Source: Diplodia intermedia (Eukaryota > Ascomycota > Dothideomycetes > Botryosphaeriales > Botryosphaeriaceae). From it: a stretch of DNA of 64,000 bases. Shown here in pieces: positions 61,416 to 64,000 of this stretch. The notes beneath the pieces were generated by a model. That model worked only from the letters and a program-made list of their open reading frames with translations, made no database searches and was not told where the DNA came from. The stretch's first letter is position 1, and each line of letters starts with the position of its first letter. The stretch is from contig JAKEKT010000001.1 of NCBI GenBank assembly GCA_021495925.1, positions 1,302,001 through 1,366,000 on the forward strand. The letters run 5' to 3'. Position numbers and translations under genes: made by a program.

Positions 61416-64000
61416 ATGTCACTTCCTCCTCCGCCCCCGCCGGGCTGGTCGGCCCCTCCTCCGCCTGGCGCCCCCCCGGGCATGTCCGCGCCGCCACCCC
61501 CAGGTTATCGCCCGCCTGCCGACCCGCAGGTAGCGAAGTTCGCACAGAAAAAGAAAGAATGGTTGCGGATGCAGAGGTTAAGATTTGGAGAGAAGCGGAA
61601 GGGCGGCTTCGTGGAAACGACAAAGGCGGACATGCCGCCAGAGCACCTGCGCAAGATCGTCAAGGACATCGGTGATGTTTCCCAAAAGAAGTTCAGCAGC
61701 GACAAGCGGAGTTATTTGGGTGCGCTCAAGTTCATGCCGCATGCCGTGCTGAAGCTGCTGGAGAACATGCCCATGCCGTGGGAAAGCACACGCGAGGTGA
61801 AAGTGCTCTACCACGTCAACGGCTGCCTCACTCTGGTCAACGAGATTCCGCGCGTCATCGAACCGGTCTTCCATGCCCAGTGGGCGACGATGTGGGTGTG
61901 CATGCGTCGAGAGAAGAGCGATCGGAGACATTTCAAGAGAATGAGGTTTCCGCCTTTCGATGACGAGGAGCCCCCGCTTTCGTGGTCCGAGAACATCGAG
62001 GATGTCGAGCCCCTGGAGCCCATCCAGATGGAGCTCGAGGAGGGTGAGGATGGTGCCGTCTACGAATGGTTCTACGATCACAGGCCACTCTTGGATACCC
62101 CGCATGTGAACGGACCGAGCTACAAGACGTGGAACTTGAGTCTTCCTCAGATGGCCACCCTTTATCGTCTCAGTCATCAGCTCCTGAGCGATGTTGTGGA
62201 CAAGAACTACTTCTACCTTTTCGACCAGAACAGTTTCCTGACCGCCAAGGCCCTGAACGTGGCAATTCCCGGTGGCCCTAGATTCGAGCCGCTGTACAAG
62301 GATATTGATCCCAACGACGAGGACTTTGGAGAGTTCAACGCCATTGATCGGATCATCTTCCGCGCGCCCATCCGCACCGAATACCGTGTCGCCTTCCCCT
62401 TCCTTTATAACTCTCTGCCAAGAAGCGTGAAAGTTTCTTGGTATTCCTACCCTCAGACTGTTTACGTCCGCGCCGAAGATCCCAGTCTACCTGCTTTCTA
62501 CTTCGATCCTGTAATTAACCCTATTTCTTCCCGCGCTGTCGCACCCAAGAACATCGATGTTCCGCATGAGGACGAGATTTTCGGTGAGGACGGTGAGGAC
62601 GATTTTGAGCTACCGGGCGAAGTCGAGCCATTCTTGGGGGAGCAGGAACTGTACACAGAAGACACTGCATCCGCGATTGCTCTGTGGTGGGCGCCTTTCC
62701 CCTTCGATCGCCGTTCTGGACGTATGGTTCGCGCCCAAGACGTGCCTTTGGTGAAGCAGTGGTATCTTGAGCACGTCCCACAAGGACAGCCAGTCAAGGT
62801 CCGGGTTTCTTATCAGAAGCTGCTCAAGACGTACGTCTTGAACGAGCTTCACAAGAAGCCACCGAAGGCGTTGAACAGCCAAAATCTCATGAAGTCGCTA
62901 AAGACGACCAAGTTCTTCCAGCAGACCACCATCGATTGGGTCGAAGCGGGTCTTCAGGTCTGCAGACAGGGTTTCAACATGCTCAACCTTCTCATTCATC
63001 GCAAGAACCTTACCTACCTCCACCTCGACTACAACTTCAACCTCAAGCCGATCAAGACCCTGACGACCAAGGAGCGCAAGAAGTCTCGTTTCGGAAACGC
63101 GTTCCATCTGATGCGTGAAATCCTCCGCTTGACCAAACTTATTGTCGATGCCCAGGTACAGTACCGTCTCGGCAACATCGACGCTTTCCAGCTAGCGGAC
63201 GGTATCCTGTACGCATTCAACCATGTCGGCCAATTGACTGGTATGTACAGGTACAAGTACAAACTCATGCATCAGATCCGTACCTGCAAAGATCTCAAGC
63301 ACTTGATCTACTATAGGTTCAACTCTGGCCCCGTTGGCAAGGGCCCTGGTTGCGGTTTCTGGGCTCCTGCATGGCGCGTCTGGCTCTTCTTCATGAGGGG
63401 TATCATCCCTCTTCTCGAGCGCTGGCTTGGCAACTTGTTGTCTCGTCAATTCGAAGGTCGCCACAGCAAAGGTGTTGCAAAGACTGTCACGAAGCAGCGC
63501 GTTGAATCTCACTTCGATCTGGAGCTGCGTGCCTCCGTCATGGCCGACCTCATGGACATGATGCCCGAGGGAATCAAGCAGAACAAGGTCAACACCGTTT
63601 TGCAGCACTTGTCGGAAGCCTGGAGATGCTGGAAGAGTAACATCCCATGGAAGGTGCCTGGTCTGCCTGCCCCTATCGAGAACATCATTCTGCGTTATGT
63701 CAAGAGCAAGGCTGACTGGTGGGTTTCGGTGGCTCACTACAACCGTGAGAGAATTCGGAGAGGCGCTACGGTAGACAAGACTGTCGCAAAGAAAAACTTG
63801 GGCCGCCTCACCCGTCTGTGGCTTAAGGCGGAGCAGGAAAGACAGCACAACTACATGAAAGACGGCCCTTACGTTTCTTCAGAGGAGGCTGTTGCCATCT
63901 ACACGACCATGGTCCACTGGCTCGAGTCCAGGAAGTTCCAGCCCATCCCATTCCCCAGTGTGTCCTACAAGCATGACACGAAGATCCTTATCCTGGCGCT
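61416..64000 (+). CDS. PRP8: Pre-mRNA splicing factor Prp8 (5' part, continues past right edge)
   Basis: Core U5 snRNP protein that cradles the spliceosome active site. The window holds an uninterrupted frame of 861 codons from MSLPPPPPPGWSAP; the full protein is about 2300-2400 aa, so roughly the first third is present. A proline-rich leader (to about residue 40) is followed by sequence typical of Prp8: KKKEWLRMQRLRFGEKRK, PPEHLRKIVKDIGDVS, KRSYLGALKFMPHAVLKLLE, MPMPWESTREVKVLYH, then FYLFDQNSFLTAKALNVAIP, ALWWAPFPFDRRSGR and WRVWLFFMRGIIPLLERWLG. This covers the N-terminal domain and the start of the reverse-transcriptase-like region. No intron is needed in this part. Many fungi carry an intein in Prp8, but the usual insertion sites lie downstream of this window. 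Confidence 0.97.
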   Translation, partial: MSLPPPPPPGWSAPPPPGAPPGMSAPPPPGYRPPADPQVAKFAQKKKEWLRMQRLRFGEKRKGGFVETTKADMPPEHLRKIVKDIGDVSQKKFSSDKRSYLGALKFMPHAVLKLLENMPMPWESTREVKVLYHVNGCLTLVNEIPRVIEPVFHAQWATMWVCMRREKSDRRHFKRMRFPPFDDEEPPLSWSENIEDVEPLEPIQMELEEGEDGAVYEWFYDHRPLLDTPHVNGPSYKTWNLSLPQMATLYRLSHQLLSDVVDKNYFYLFDQNSFLTAKALNVAIPGGPRFEPLYKDIDPNDEDFGEFNAIDRIIFRAPIRTEYRVAFPFLYNSLPRSVKVSWYSYPQTVYVRAEDPSLPAFYFDPVINPISSRAVAPKNIDVPHEDEIFGEDGEDDFELPGEVEPFLGEQELYTEDTASAIALWWAPFPFDRRSGRMVRAQDVPLVKQWYLEHVPQGQPVKVRVSYQKLLKTYVLNELHKKPPKALNSQNLMKSLKTTKFFQQTTIDWVEAGLQVCRQGFNMLNLLIHRKNLTYLHLDYNFNLKPIKTLTTKERKKSRFGNAFHLMREILRLTKLIVDAQVQYRLGNIDAFQLADGILYAFNHVGQLTGMYRYKYKLMHQIRTCKDLKHLIYYRFNSGPVGKGPGCGFWAPAWRVWLFFMRGIIPLLERWLGNLLSRQFEGRHSKGVAKTVTKQRVESHFDLELRASVMADLMDMMPEGIKQNKVNTVLQHLSEAWRCWKSNIPWKVPGLPAPIENIILRYVKSKADWWVSVAHYNRERIRRGATVDKTVAKKNLGRLTRLWLKAEQERQHNYMKDGPYVSSEEAVAIYTTMVHWLESRKFQPIPFPSVSYKHDTKILILA

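Noticed and set aside
61416..64000. Prp8 intein
   Set aside because: The Prp8 sequence present is continuous and canonical; the known intein sites lie in the part beyond the window.
1..64000. tRNA genes
   Set aside because: No stretch with a convincing T-loop (GGTTCGANTCC) and matching cloverleaf was found by eye; a covariance-model scan would be the decisive test.

Overview
The window reads as nuclear DNA of a filamentous ascomycete (Pezizomycotina; Dothideomycetes is my guess, not something the sequence proves). Genes are split by short introns of about 45-225 bp with GT(A/G)NGT donors and CTNAC branch sites. Housekeeping genes are typical of fungi, and several families are fungus-specific (UstYa/DUF3328, a STAND-type N-terminal domain, a GPI-anchored secreted protein). 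All gene models were assembled by eye from reading frames, splice consensus and family knowledge; no search was run.

Layout. 0.4-13.7 kb: glycerol kinase, a DUF3429 mitochondrial membrane protein, mitoribosomal uS7m, an unrecognised coiled-coil membrane protein and a DUF924 protein, all on the minus strand. 13.9-20 kb: an accessory stretch with a decayed amidase gene, a 14-TM MFS transporter and three of the four copies of an 83-bp palindromic element (the fourth is at 6.1 kb). 20-28 kb: a G-patch splicing factor (TFIP11/Ntr1 type), a 1113-aa disordered protein with a methionine-rich tail, and a 305-aa conserved unknown. 28-32.7 kb: a UstYa-family oxidase gene divergent from a secreted protein with kexin-type sites and internal repeats. 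33.5-44.5 kb: i-AAA protease Yme1, a Gpt2/Sct1-type acyltransferase and a 1379-aa disordered protein. 46-51.5 kb: a kinesin-8 and a secreted GPI-type protein with a predicted mature N-terminal histidine. 51.5-54.9 kb: gene-poor. 54.9-64 kb: a ToxD-like oxidoreductase, an unusual protein joining a STAND-like N-terminus to a DnaJ C-terminal domain without a J domain, ribosomal protein eL34, and the 5' part of PRP8, which runs off the right edge.

Most genes are independent housekeeping functions: glycerol use and glycerolipid synthesis, mitochondrial proteostasis and translation, splicing, microtubule dynamics. Points most worth a second look: the UstYa gene beside the repeat protein (candidate RiPP-like pair, with real caveats), the STAND-N/DnaJ-C fusion, the uniform 83-bp palindromes, and the amidase pseudogene whose homology ends against one of those palindromes.
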